NCBI RefSeq assembly: GCF_900100205.1 | Contig: NZ_FNEQ01000005.1 | Location: 62,001 to 126,000 of the forward strand | Reading direction: 5' to 3' | DNA: 64,000 bases | Source: Duganella sp. OV510 | GTDB lineage: Bacteria; Pseudomonadota; Gammaproteobacteria; Burkholderiales; Burkholderiaceae_D | Part shown: piece after piece, positions 1 through 7,813 of the stretch | Position numbering within the stretch: the first letter of the stretch is position 1 | Layout of the letters: each line of letters starts with the position of its first letter | Notes under the pieces: generated by a model | Told to the model about the DNA's origin: nothing | Database searches by the model: none | What the model saw: the letters and a program-made list of their open reading frames with translations, nothing else | Program-made: the position numbers and the translations under genes

Positions 1-10
1 TTGCTAACAT
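1..10. promoter_or_regulatory. Possible operator half-site before the alpha-glucuronidase gene
   Basis: The first bases read TTGCTAACAT. The stretch GCTAACA matches the right half of the 14-bp palindrome TGTTAGCGCTAACA found elsewhere in the window. The left half lies outside the window, and the base before GCTAACA is T rather than C, so this is only a candidate. Its place 46 bp before the GH67 start codon fits a LacI-type operator. Confidence 0.35.
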
Positions 11-55
11 CGCGTCACAACGAAATGATTACGCTACCATAAACCTGGAGACATG

Positions 56-2200
56 ATGCGATTTTCTTTATCCGCCGCGCTGGCAGCGCTGCTACTCACG
101 GTCGCCGCAACGGCGTCCGCCGCTGCGCCGCCGCCTGAAGATGGCTACGACCTGTGGCTGCGCTACCGCCCACTGGACAAAGCCGCACAAGCCAGCGTGC
201 AGGCGCAAGCCCGCAGCATCGTGCTGCCCGGCGCGGCCACACCGACCACGCAAGCAGCACTCGATGAATTGCAAAAAGGCCTCGGCGGCCTGCTTGGCCG
301 CGCACCAGCGCCGACCACGCGCATCGCCGATGGCGCCCTGCTGCTTGCCACGCCCGCGCGCCTGCCGGAACTGAACGCATCGCCGCTGCGCGCCGAACTT
401 GCCGCACTGGGCGACGAAGGCTACCTGCTGCGTCAGACCCGCGTGCAAGGTAAAAATGTCACACTGATCGCCGCCAATAGCGACATCGGCCTGCTGTACG
501 GCACCTACGCCTGGCTACGCGACACCTCCACCGGCGCCAGGCTGGAAGCATCATCGGCGCCAACGCTGCAACTGCGCCTGCTGAACCACTGGGATAACCT
601 GAACCGCACCGTCGAACGCGGCTACTCCGGCCAGTCGATCTGGGACTGGTGGGCGCTGCCGGACATCAAGGACCAGCGCTACACAGACTACGCGCGCGCC
701 AATGCCTCGCTGGGCATCAACGGTACGGTCCTCAACAACGTCAACTCCAAGCCGGAAGTGCTGACCGCACCGTTCATCGCCAAAGCCGCCGCTATCGCCG
801 ATGTGCTGCGTCCTTATGGCATCAAGGTCTACCTGTCGGCGCGCTGGTCGACGCCATTGGAACTGAAAGAAACCAGCACCGCTGATCCACTGTCGCCGGA
901 AGTGCAAGCATGGTGGAAGAAAAAAGCCGATGAAATCTACAAAGCCATTCCAGACTTCGGCGGCTTCGTGGTCAAGGCCAACTCCGAAGGCCAGCCAGGT
1001 CCGCAGGACTATCACCGCACCCACGCCGACGGCGCCAACATGCTGGCCGCAGCGCTGGCGCCGCACAAGGGCATCGTCATGTGGCGCGCCTTTGTCTACG
1101 CGCCGAAAGGCACGCATATCGGCGAAGACCGCGCCAAGCAAGGCTTTGACGAATTCAAGCCGCTGGACGGCCAGTTCGCCGCCAACGTCCTGGTACAGGT
1201 GAAGAACGGCGCCATCGACTTCCAGCCGCGCGAGCCATTCCACCCGCTGTTCGGCGCACTGAAAACGCCGGTCATGATGGAATTCCAGATCACCAAGGAA
1301 TACCTGGGCTTCTCGACCGACATGGCCTACCTGGGCACCATGTTTGAGGAAACCCTGCAAGCCGACACCAGGACCGCACCAGGCGGCCGCACTGTGGCCA
1401 AGACCCTAAGCGGCATCGCCGGCGTCTCCAACATCGGCACTGACCGCAACTGGGCGGGCTCGCACTTCGACCAGGCCAACTGGTACGCCTACGGCCGCCT
1501 GGCCTGGAACCAGCAGGCCAAAGCCAAAGACATCGCCGCAGAATGGGCCGCCCTCACCTTCGGTCCCGACCAGCGCGTGGTTGCGCCAGTGGTTAAAATG
1601 ATGATGGAATCGCGCGAAACGGTAGTCAACTACATGACGCCACTGGGCCTGCACCACATCATGGGCACCGGCCACCACCACGGCCCAGGTCCATGGGTCG
1701 ACAACCTGGAGCGCCCGGACTGGAATCCGGTCTACTATCACCGCGCCAGCCGTGATGGCATTGGCTTCGACCGTACCGCCAAGGGCAGCAACGCGCTGGA
1801 ACAATATGCGCCGGAGTTCGCCCGCCAGTACAGCGATCCGAAGACCACACCGGAGCAGTTCCTGCTGTGGTTCCACCACCTGCCATGGGACTACAAGATG
1901 CAGTCTGGCCGCACGCTGTGGACCGAGCTGCTGGCGCATTACGACAAGGGCCTGGCCGATGCGCGCGCGCTGCATGCGCAGTGGGTGGCGCTGAAACCGC
2001 TGATCGATGCGCGCCGCTACACGGAAGAAGAACAGCGCCTGACCCGTCAGGTGGCCAACGCCGTCCTGTGGCGTGACGCCTGCATCGCCTACTTCCAGTC
2101 GGTCTCCGGCCTGCCGCTGCCAGCCGGAGTAAAAGCGCCTGCACATTCGCTGGAATACTACAAATCCGTGACCTTCCCATACGCCCCAGGCCATTGGTAA
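56..2200 (+). CDS. aguA: Alpha-glucuronidase, glycoside hydrolase family 67
   Basis: The 714-residue product should remove 4-O-methylglucuronic acid from the ends of glucuronoxylan oligosaccharides. Length is normal for GH67. A signal peptide ending near SAAAPPP (about residue 25) indicates export to the periplasm. The signature blocks NSEGQPGP (Glu311, candidate acid) and IDFQPREPFHP (Asp388), followed by MEFQITKEYLG, are family hallmarks. There are two ATG codons in a row; the second (56) is chosen because GGAG at 47-50 is too close to the first, and because the leader AAACCTGGAGACAT recurs before the GH43 start at 39629 at the same spacing to its ATG. A LacI regulator and an esterase follow on the same strand, suggesting a xylan-use operon. 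Family assignment is very secure. Confidence 0.95.
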   Translation: MRFSLSAALAALLLTVAATASAAAPPPEDGYDLWLRYRPLDKAAQASVQAQARSIVLPGAATPTTQAALDELQKGLGGLLGRAPAPTTRIADGALLLATPARLPELNASPLRAELAALGDEGYLLRQTRVQGKNVTLIAANSDIGLLYGTYAWLRDTSTGARLEASSAPTLQLRLLNHWDNLNRTVERGYSGQSIWDWWALPDIKDQRYTDYARANASLGINGTVLNNVNSKPEVLTAPFIAKAAAIADVLRPYGIKVYLSARWSTPLELKETSTADPLSPEVQAWWKKKADEIYKAIPDFGGFVVKANSEGQPGPQDYHRTHADGANMLAAALAPHKGIVMWRAFVYAPKGTHIGEDRAKQGFDEFKPLDGQFAANVLVQVKNGAIDFQPREPFHPLFGALKTPVMMEFQITKEYLGFSTDMAYLGTMFEETLQADTRTAPGGRTVAKTLSGIAGVSNIGTDRNWAGSHFDQANWYAYGRLAWNQQAKAKDIAAEWAALTFGPDQRVVAPVVKMMMESRETVVNYMTPLGLHHIMGTGHHHGPGPWVDNLERPDWNPVYYHRASRDGIGFDRTAKGSNALEQYAPEFARQYSDPKTTPEQFLLWFHHLPWDYKMQSGRTLWTELLAHYDKGLADARALHAQWVALKPLIDARRYTEEEQRLTRQVANAVLWRDACIAYFQSVSGLPLPAGVKAPAHSLEYYKSVTFPYAPGHW

Positions 2201-2256
2201 GCGCAGCTTGTGATAAAGTTCCGGCTTGACATAGCCATATTATCAACAGAGGACAG

Positions 2257-3348
2257 ATGACTAACAAAAAGGTGAAAGCGGCGCCCGTTGCGGCCGTGCA
2301 GAACCGTTCGCAGGCGCCCACGATGGCCGACGTAGCCGAACTGGCTGGCGTCTCCCCGATGACGGTATCGCGTGTCATGAATGGCGATACCAACGTCCGC
2401 GAAAAAACCCGCAACCGTGTCGATGCGGCTGTTGCTGCCCTCAACTATGTGCCCAACCAGGCGGCCCGCCGCCTGGCTGGATCGCGCCCGGTCCGCGTCG
2501 GCTTCCTGTATTCGAATCCGTCGGCGGGCTACCTGAGCGAATTCCTGGTCGGCCTGCTGAACCAGGCCAGCCCGAACAACGTGCAGCTGGTGGTGGAAAA
2601 ATGCGAGGCCGATGAACACGGCGTCGAACAGGCGCGCCGCCTGATCGCCAATGGCGTCGACGGCATCATCCTGCCGCCGCCGCTGTGCGACACGCGCAAC
2701 CTGATCGACCTGATTGCCGCTTCCGGCACGCCGGCCATCACGGTAGCCTGTGGCCAGCCCGACCCGCGCGTCGGCGGCGTCAGCATCGACGACTATCAGG
2801 CCGCATACGCGATGACCTGTCACCTGATCGCGCTGGGCCACCAGCGCATCGGCTTCGTCATCGGCCATCCCAACCAGAGCGCTAGCGCGCGCCGCCTGGC
2901 CGGCTTCAAGGCCGCGCTGGCCGACAAGCATATGCAACTGGTGCCGGAACTGGTGGTGCAAGGCCTGTTCACCTACCGTTCCGGTCTGGACGCGGCGGAA
3001 AACCTGCTGTCGCGGGAGAACCGCCCGACCGCTGTTTTCGCCAGCAACGATGACATGGCGGCCGCCGTGGTAGCCATCGCTCACCGTCTCGGCCTCGACG
3101 TGCCGGGCGACCTGACGGTGGCCGGCTTCGATGATACCGCGCTGGCGACCACCATCTGGCCGGAGCTGACCACCGTGCGCCAGCCGATTACCGACATGGC
3201 GGAAGAAGCCGTGCAGTTCCTGGTGCGCCTGATCCGCGCCCAGCGCAACGGCACGCCGGAGGAACCGCGCCACGTGGTGATGGACCACACGCTGATCCGC
3301 CGCCAGTCCGACGCCGCGCCACGTCTGCGCCCATCGATCAAGAGATAG
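2257..3348 (+). CDS. LacI-family transcriptional regulator
   Basis: A 363-residue repressor-type protein. Residues about 22-67 form the LacI DNA-binding head, with recognition helix VSPMTVSRVMNG and hinge motif NYVPNQAARRLAG. A periplasmic-binding-protein-like sensor domain follows, with the family phrases VFASNDDMAAAVV and GFDDTALATTIWPELTTVRQP. An unusual 20-residue basic and alanine-rich leader precedes the head. The start is supported by AGAGGA just upstream. Lying between the GH67 and esterase genes, it probably senses a xylan or uronic acid product. LacI proteins bind even palindromes with a central CG, so it is the best local candidate reader of the TGTTAGCGCTAACA sites at 29893, 43606 and 45340; this is inference. 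Confidence 0.93.
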   Translation: MTNKKVKAAPVAAVQNRSQAPTMADVAELAGVSPMTVSRVMNGDTNVREKTRNRVDAAVAALNYVPNQAARRLAGSRPVRVGFLYSNPSAGYLSEFLVGLLNQASPNNVQLVVEKCEADEHGVEQARRLIANGVDGIILPPPLCDTRNLIDLIAASGTPAITVACGQPDPRVGGVSIDDYQAAYAMTCHLIALGHQRIGFVIGHPNQSASARRLAGFKAALADKHMQLVPELVVQGLFTYRSGLDAAENLLSRENRPTAVFASNDDMAAAVVAIAHRLGLDVPGDLTVAGFDDTALATTIWPELTTVRQPITDMAEEAVQFLVRLIRAQRNGTPEEPRHVVMDHTLIRRQSDAAPRLRPSIKR

Positions 3349-3380
3349 GCTCATCCCACTTAATCTTTTTTGCACACGCC

Positions 3381-4889
3381 ATGAAAAAATCCGGTCTGCT
3401 GCTGCTCTCGTCCCTGTTTGTCGTTTCCGCCCATGCTGCACCGCGCGCCACCACCGCCAGCGGCGCGGCCGAAGGTGTGCTGGAAGCCTCCGGCGTCACC
3501 TCGTACAAGGGCATACCCTACGCGGCGGCTCCGGTGGGCAAGCTGCGCTGGCAAGCGCCGCAACCAGCGGCCAAATGGAAAGGCGTGCGCAAGGCCGATC
3601 ATTTCGGCGCGCGCTGCATGCAGCTGCCGCTGTTTTCCGATATGGTGTTCCGCTCCGACGGCGTCAGCGAAGACTGCCTGTTCCTCAACGTCTGGACGCC
3701 AGCCAGGTCGCCCAAGGAAAAGCTGCCGGTGCTGGTCTACTTCTACGGCGGCGGCTTTGCGGCGGGAGACGGCTCCGAGCCGCGCTACGACGGCGAAAGC
3801 ATGGCGGCCAAGGGCATCGTCACGCTGACTGTGAACTACCGCCTGAACGTCTTCGGCTTCCTCGCCCATCCTGAACTGAGCAAGGAGGCGTCGCACCGCT
3901 CCTCCGGCAACTATGGCCTGATGGATCAGGCGGCGGCGCTGCAATGGGTGAAGAAGAATATCGCGGCCTTCGGCGGCGATCCATCGCGCGTGACCATCGC
4001 TGGCGAATCGGCCGGCTCCTTCTCGGTCAGCGCGCAAATGATCAACCCGCAGGTCAAGGGCCTGATCGCTGGCGCCATTGGCGAAAGCGGCTCCCTGCTT
4101 GGCCAGATGGCGCCGATGCCATTGAACGCGGCCGAGCAAATAGGCGCCAGCTTCGCGCAATCCGTCGGCGCGCAATCGCTGGCCGAGCTGCGCGCCCTGC
4201 CCGCCCAGCAGCTGCTGGAAGCACAGAAGAAACCGGGCGCGCGCTTCTTTGCCATTCAGGACGGCTACGTGATTCCGCGTTCGCCGGTGGCCATCTTCGC
4301 GGCGGGCGAGCAGGCCAAGGTGCCGCTGCTGGCAGGCTGGAATTCCTATGAAGGCCACTACAAGCAAATCCTCGGCGATGCCGAACCGACCGCCGAAAAC
4401 TTCAGCGCCGCCTTGCAAAAACTGTATGGCGACCAGGCTGCGGCGGCACAGCAAGCCTACAGCGGGGACGTCAAACAAGCAGCCACAGAACTGGCCAGCG
4501 ACCGCTTTATCGGCTATGGCACCTGGAAATGGATCGATAGCCACGCACGCACCAGCGGCAAGCCGACCTACCGTTACTACTACACCCGTCCGCGTCCTGG
4601 CCAGGAAGGCGCCGGCCATTCGGTGGAAATCGAGTACGCGCTGGGCAATCTCGCCGGGAATAAAGTCTATGCATGGACGGCTGACGATTACGTGCTGTCG
4701 GCACAGATGCAGGGTTATTTCGCCAACTTCGTCAAGACCGGCAATCCGAATGGCGCTGGCCTGCCGGAATGGCCGCAAGCCAGCGCCGGCGCGGGTTCGC
4801 GCCTGATGCAGCTGGACGTACCGTCTAAAGCCATCAGCGCGACGGATGACGCGCACCAGCAGTTCCAGGAATCCCAGGCACGCCACTGA
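3381..4889 (+). CDS. Secreted carboxylesterase, type B (alpha/beta hydrolase)
   Basis: A 502-residue carboxylesterase with signal peptide MKKSGLLLLSSLFVVSAHA. The nucleophile elbow GESAGS places Ser210 as nucleophile; Glu324 (NSYEGH) and His413 (GAGHSVE) complete the triad. YGGGF forms the oxyanion hole, and EDCLFLNVWTP is the type-B signature. It follows the LacI gene by 32 bp with no clear Shine-Dalgarno sequence (TTTTTGCACACGCC precedes the ATG), so it may rely on coupling to upstream translation. Next to an alpha-glucuronidase it may cleave acetyl, feruloyl or glucuronoyl esters of xylan, but the substrate cannot be read from sequence. Confidence 0.92.
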   Translation: MKKSGLLLLSSLFVVSAHAAPRATTASGAAEGVLEASGVTSYKGIPYAAAPVGKLRWQAPQPAAKWKGVRKADHFGARCMQLPLFSDMVFRSDGVSEDCLFLNVWTPARSPKEKLPVLVYFYGGGFAAGDGSEPRYDGESMAAKGIVTLTVNYRLNVFGFLAHPELSKEASHRSSGNYGLMDQAAALQWVKKNIAAFGGDPSRVTIAGESAGSFSVSAQMINPQVKGLIAGAIGESGSLLGQMAPMPLNAAEQIGASFAQSVGAQSLAELRALPAQQLLEAQKKPGARFFAIQDGYVIPRSPVAIFAAGEQAKVPLLAGWNSYEGHYKQILGDAEPTAENFSAALQKLYGDQAAAAQQAYSGDVKQAATELASDRFIGYGTWKWIDSHARTSGKPTYRYYYTRPRPGQEGAGHSVEIEYALGNLAGNKVYAWTADDYVLSAQMQGYFANFVKTGNPNGAGLPEWPQASAGAGSRLMQLDVPSKAISATDDAHQQFQESQARH

Positions 4890-4913
4890 CAAGGCTTTGT
4901 ATTTTATTGTATC

Positions 4914-4939
4914 AGCAGGTAATCGATTGAAAACCTGCT
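4914..4939. promoter_or_regulatory. Inverted repeat upstream of the M1 peptidase operon
   Basis: AGCAGGT (4914-4920) and ACCTGCT (4933-4939) are perfect 7-bp arms around a 12-bp spacer that itself contains the palindrome AATCGATT. The site lies between the esterase stop and the peptidase start, next to a TATACAAT-like -10 element (4939-4946). It may be an operator or an RNA hairpin ending the upstream transcript. There is no T-run after it, so an operator is slightly favoured. Confidence 0.4.
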
Positions 4940-4950
4940 ATACAATTTAT

Positions 4951-4965
4951 CCTCTTATCAAGAGG
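4951..4965 (+). promoter_or_regulatory. Leader hairpin that contains the ribosome-binding site
   Basis: CCTCTT (4951-4956) pairs perfectly with AAGAGG (4960-4965) across a 3-nt loop. The AGAGG in the 3' arm is the only Shine-Dalgarno sequence for the ATG at 4977. If folded, the RNA would hide the ribosome site of the M1 peptidase gene, so this is a candidate translational control element. Confidence 0.4.
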
Positions 4966-4976
4966 AAACAATCCCT

Positions 4977-7322
4977 ATGCAAAAGAAGCTTGGCTTACTG
5001 GCCCTCTGCCTGACCGTATCCGCCTATGCGGCAGATCCGTTTGACGACAAATTCCGTCAACTCGACGAAATCCTGCCGACGCCGAACGCCTACCGCACCG
5101 CCTCTGGTGCACCAGGCCACGCCTACTGGCAGCAGCGCGCTGACTACACCATCAGCGCCACGCTCGACGAAGCCAAGCGCTCGCTGACCGGCAGCGAGCA
5201 AATCACTTATCACAACAACTCACCGGATACGCTGAGCTACCTGTGGGTGCAGCTCGACCAGAACATCTATAAGAAAGACGCCGACGCGCGCATGATGCTC
5301 ACCCAGCCTTCGCGCGAAGCCTGGGCCAAGCCATCCTCTCCGGATGACGGCTACAAGTTCGAAGGCATGCGCGGCATCCTCGCCGGCCGTGAATTCGACG
5401 GCGGTTTCAAGATCAAGACTGTGGCGTCGGGCGGCCAGCCGCTGAAGTACGTCATCAACCGCACGATGATGCGCATCGACCTGCCGCAGCCATTGAAGTC
5501 CGGCAAAAAGTTCGTCTTCAATATCGACTGGTCCTACAACATCAACGAGCAGCAGGTGCTGGGCGGCCGTTCCGGCTACGAGCACTTTGACGAAGACAAG
5601 AACGACCTGTTCGAAATCGCCCAGTGGTTCCCGCGCATGGCGGCCTACTATGATGTCTACGGCTGGCAGCATAAGCAGTTCCTCGGCACCGGCGAGTTCA
5701 CGCTGGAATTCGGAGACTACGATGTCCAGCTGACCGTGCCGGCCGACCACGTCGTCGCCTCCACCGGTGCACTGCAAAATCCGAACGACGTGCTGACCGC
5801 CGCCCAGCGCCAGCGCCTGGAAAAAGCCAAAACCGCCACCGCGCCGGTGGTCATCGTCACGCAGGAAGAAGCCACCCAGGCCGAGAAGTCGCGCAGCAGC
5901 GCCAGCAAGACCTGGCACTTCAAGGCCAACAACGTGCGCGACTTCGCCTGGGCCTCCAGCCGCAAATTCATCTGGGACGCGCAAGGCTTCAAGAAGGATT
6001 CGACCGACGTGATGGCGATGTCCTACTATCCGAAGGAAGGCAATCCGCTGTGGGGCAAGTACAGCACCCAGGCCATCATCCACACCATCGACAAGTACAA
6101 CAAGTACAGCTTCGACTATCCGTACCCAACCGCGATCTCGGTCAACGGCCCGGTCGGCGGCATGGAGTACCCGATGATCTCCTTCAACGGCCCGCGCCCG
6201 AGCAAGGACAAGAAAACCGGCCAGCTGACCTGGTCGCAGCAGACCAAGTATGGCCTGATCGGCGTCATCATCCACGAGGTGGGCCACAACTACTACCCGA
6301 TGATCATCAACTCGGACGAGCGCCAATGGACCTGGATGGATGAAGGCCTGAACACCTTCGTCCAATACCTCGCCGAACAGGAATGGGAAGATGGCTACCC
6401 ATCGCGCCGTGGCGAGCCACGCAATATCGTCGACTACATGAAGAGCCGGAATCAGGTGCCGATCATGACCAACTCGGAGTCGCTGCTCCAGGTGGGTAAC
6501 AACGCCTACGCCAAGCCGGCCACTGGCCTGAACATCCTGCGCGAAACCATCCTGGGCCGCGAACTGTTCGACTATGCCTTCCGCGAATACGCGCAGCGCT
6601 GGAAGTTCAAGCGTCCTACACCGGCTGACTTCTTCCGCACCATGGAAGACGCATCGGGCACGGACCTGGACTGGTTCTGGCACGGCTGGTTCTACACCAC
6701 CGATCCGGTCGATATCAGCATCGACGGCATCAACGAATACGGCGTCAGCACCAAAGACCCTGAAAAAGAGAAGGCATGGAAGAAGGCGCAGAAAGACGCG
6801 CAGCCTATCTCCGTTTCGGAACAGCGCAACAAGGCGCTGCCGAAGCGTGCGGACGCGCATCCGGAACTGAAAGACTTCTACAACGATCACGACGAGTTCA
6901 CCGTCACCAACAAGGACCGCAACGCCTACGCTGAAGCGATCGACAAGCTGGAACCGTGGGAGAAGAAGCTGCTGGCCCAGGGCAAGCACCTGTACCTGGT
7001 GGACTTCTCCAACCTCGGTGGCATGGTGATGCCGCTGATCCTGGAGATTGAGCTCAAGAGCGGCAAGAAGTACATCGAGCGCATCCCGGCCGAAGTATGG
7101 CGCTACTCGCCGAAGAAGATCACCAAGCTGATCGTCACCGACGAGCCGATGGTGGGCCTGACCCAGGACCCATACTGGGAAACCGCCGACATCGACACGT
7201 CCAACAATTCGTGGCCACGCAAGGTGTCCCAATCGCGCCTGGAACTGTTCAAGACCGAACGCGATAAAAACAACCTGATGCGCGACTTCAATACGCCACT
7301 GAAGAAGGACGAGAAGAAGTGA
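4977..7322 (+). CDS. M1-family zinc metallopeptidase (aminopeptidase)
   Basis: A 781-residue secreted peptidase with signal peptide MQKKLGLLALCLTVSAYA. The gluzincin motif is complete: His433-Glu434-x-x-His437 (HEVGH) and, 18 residues after His437, Glu456 (WMDEGLNTF). The exopeptidase motif GGMEYP precedes it, near residue 397. The C-terminal third (about 600-770) is rich in Lys and Asp and lacks the usual ERAP1-like helical region, as in long periplasmic M1 proteins of proteobacteria. The gene overlaps the DUF6702 gene by 4 nt (GTGA), so the two are translationally coupled. Its position before a TonB receptor suggests a role with imported peptides or metal complexes. Confidence 0.93.
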   Translation: MQKKLGLLALCLTVSAYAADPFDDKFRQLDEILPTPNAYRTASGAPGHAYWQQRADYTISATLDEAKRSLTGSEQITYHNNSPDTLSYLWVQLDQNIYKKDADARMMLTQPSREAWAKPSSPDDGYKFEGMRGILAGREFDGGFKIKTVASGGQPLKYVINRTMMRIDLPQPLKSGKKFVFNIDWSYNINEQQVLGGRSGYEHFDEDKNDLFEIAQWFPRMAAYYDVYGWQHKQFLGTGEFTLEFGDYDVQLTVPADHVVASTGALQNPNDVLTAAQRQRLEKAKTATAPVVIVTQEEATQAEKSRSSASKTWHFKANNVRDFAWASSRKFIWDAQGFKKDSTDVMAMSYYPKEGNPLWGKYSTQAIIHTIDKYNKYSFDYPYPTAISVNGPVGGMEYPMISFNGPRPSKDKKTGQLTWSQQTKYGLIGVIIHEVGHNYYPMIINSDERQWTWMDEGLNTFVQYLAEQEWEDGYPSRRGEPRNIVDYMKSRNQVPIMTNSESLLQVGNNAYAKPATGLNILRETILGRELFDYAFREYAQRWKFKRPTPADFFRTMEDASGTDLDWFWHGWFYTTDPVDISIDGINEYGVSTKDPEKEKAWKKAQKDAQPISVSEQRNKALPKRADAHPELKDFYNDHDEFTVTNKDRNAYAEAIDKLEPWEKKLLAQGKHLYLVDFSNLGGMVMPLILEIELKSGKKYIERIPAEVWRYSPKKITKLIVTDEPMVGLTQDPYWETADIDTSNNSWPRKVSQSRLELFKTERDKNNLMRDFNTPLKKDEKK

Positions 7323-7813
7323 TATTGCGCCGTCTGCGCGCCGTAGCGGCAACCGTGCTGGCCCTGGCCGGCACGGCCGCCCATGCCCATAACTTCCACA
7401 TGGGCATGGCGGACATCAGCTACAACGAGCGCACTGGCAGCACCGAGATCGTGCATACCTACACCGGGCACGATCTCACCGCGCTGCTGACCAATTTGTA
7501 TGGCCGCCAGTTTGATCTCGGCCGGGCGGATAGCGAAGCACCGCTGCGCCGCTACGTGGAAAAGCAATTCATCATCACCGGGCCGGATGGCAAGCAGCTG
7601 CCGCTGCAATGGGTGGGTGCCAGGGTGGATGCCGACAGCGTCGTCATCTTCCAGGAGATCCCCAGGACCAGGCTGGCCAAAGGCGACCGTATTCATAACG
7701 CCTTGCTGATAGACTTCCTGCCATCGCAAAAAAATACCGTTAACCTGCAAACCGATGGCACGACCAAGACACTCATCTTCGATCAACAAAACATCGATCA
7801 GATCGCCCCTTAA
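7319..7813 (+). CDS. DUF6702-type periplasmic protein
   Basis: A 164-residue protein starting with GTG inside the peptidase stop codon. A signal peptide ends at AHA near residue 23. The mature N-terminus HNFHMGMADISYNERTGSTEIVHTY resembles DUF6702, a small beta-rich family of unknown function often found with peptidase and receptor genes. The early His-x-x-His-Met cluster could bind a metal; this is inference. Its 3' end overlaps the next gene by 59 nt if that gene starts at 7755, so all three genes of this operon interlock. Confidence 0.75.
   Translation: MILRRLRAVAATVLALAGTAAHAHNFHMGMADISYNERTGSTEIVHTYTGHDLTALLTNLYGRQFDLGRADSEAPLRRYVEKQFIITGPDGKQLPLQWVGARVDADSVVIFQEIPRTRLAKGDRIHNALLIDFLPSQKNTVNLQTDGTTKTLIFDQQNIDQIAP

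Noticed and set aside
5220..7352. 710-codon minus-strand open frame
   Set aside because: Shadow of the M1 peptidase gene, without a ribosome site or domain.
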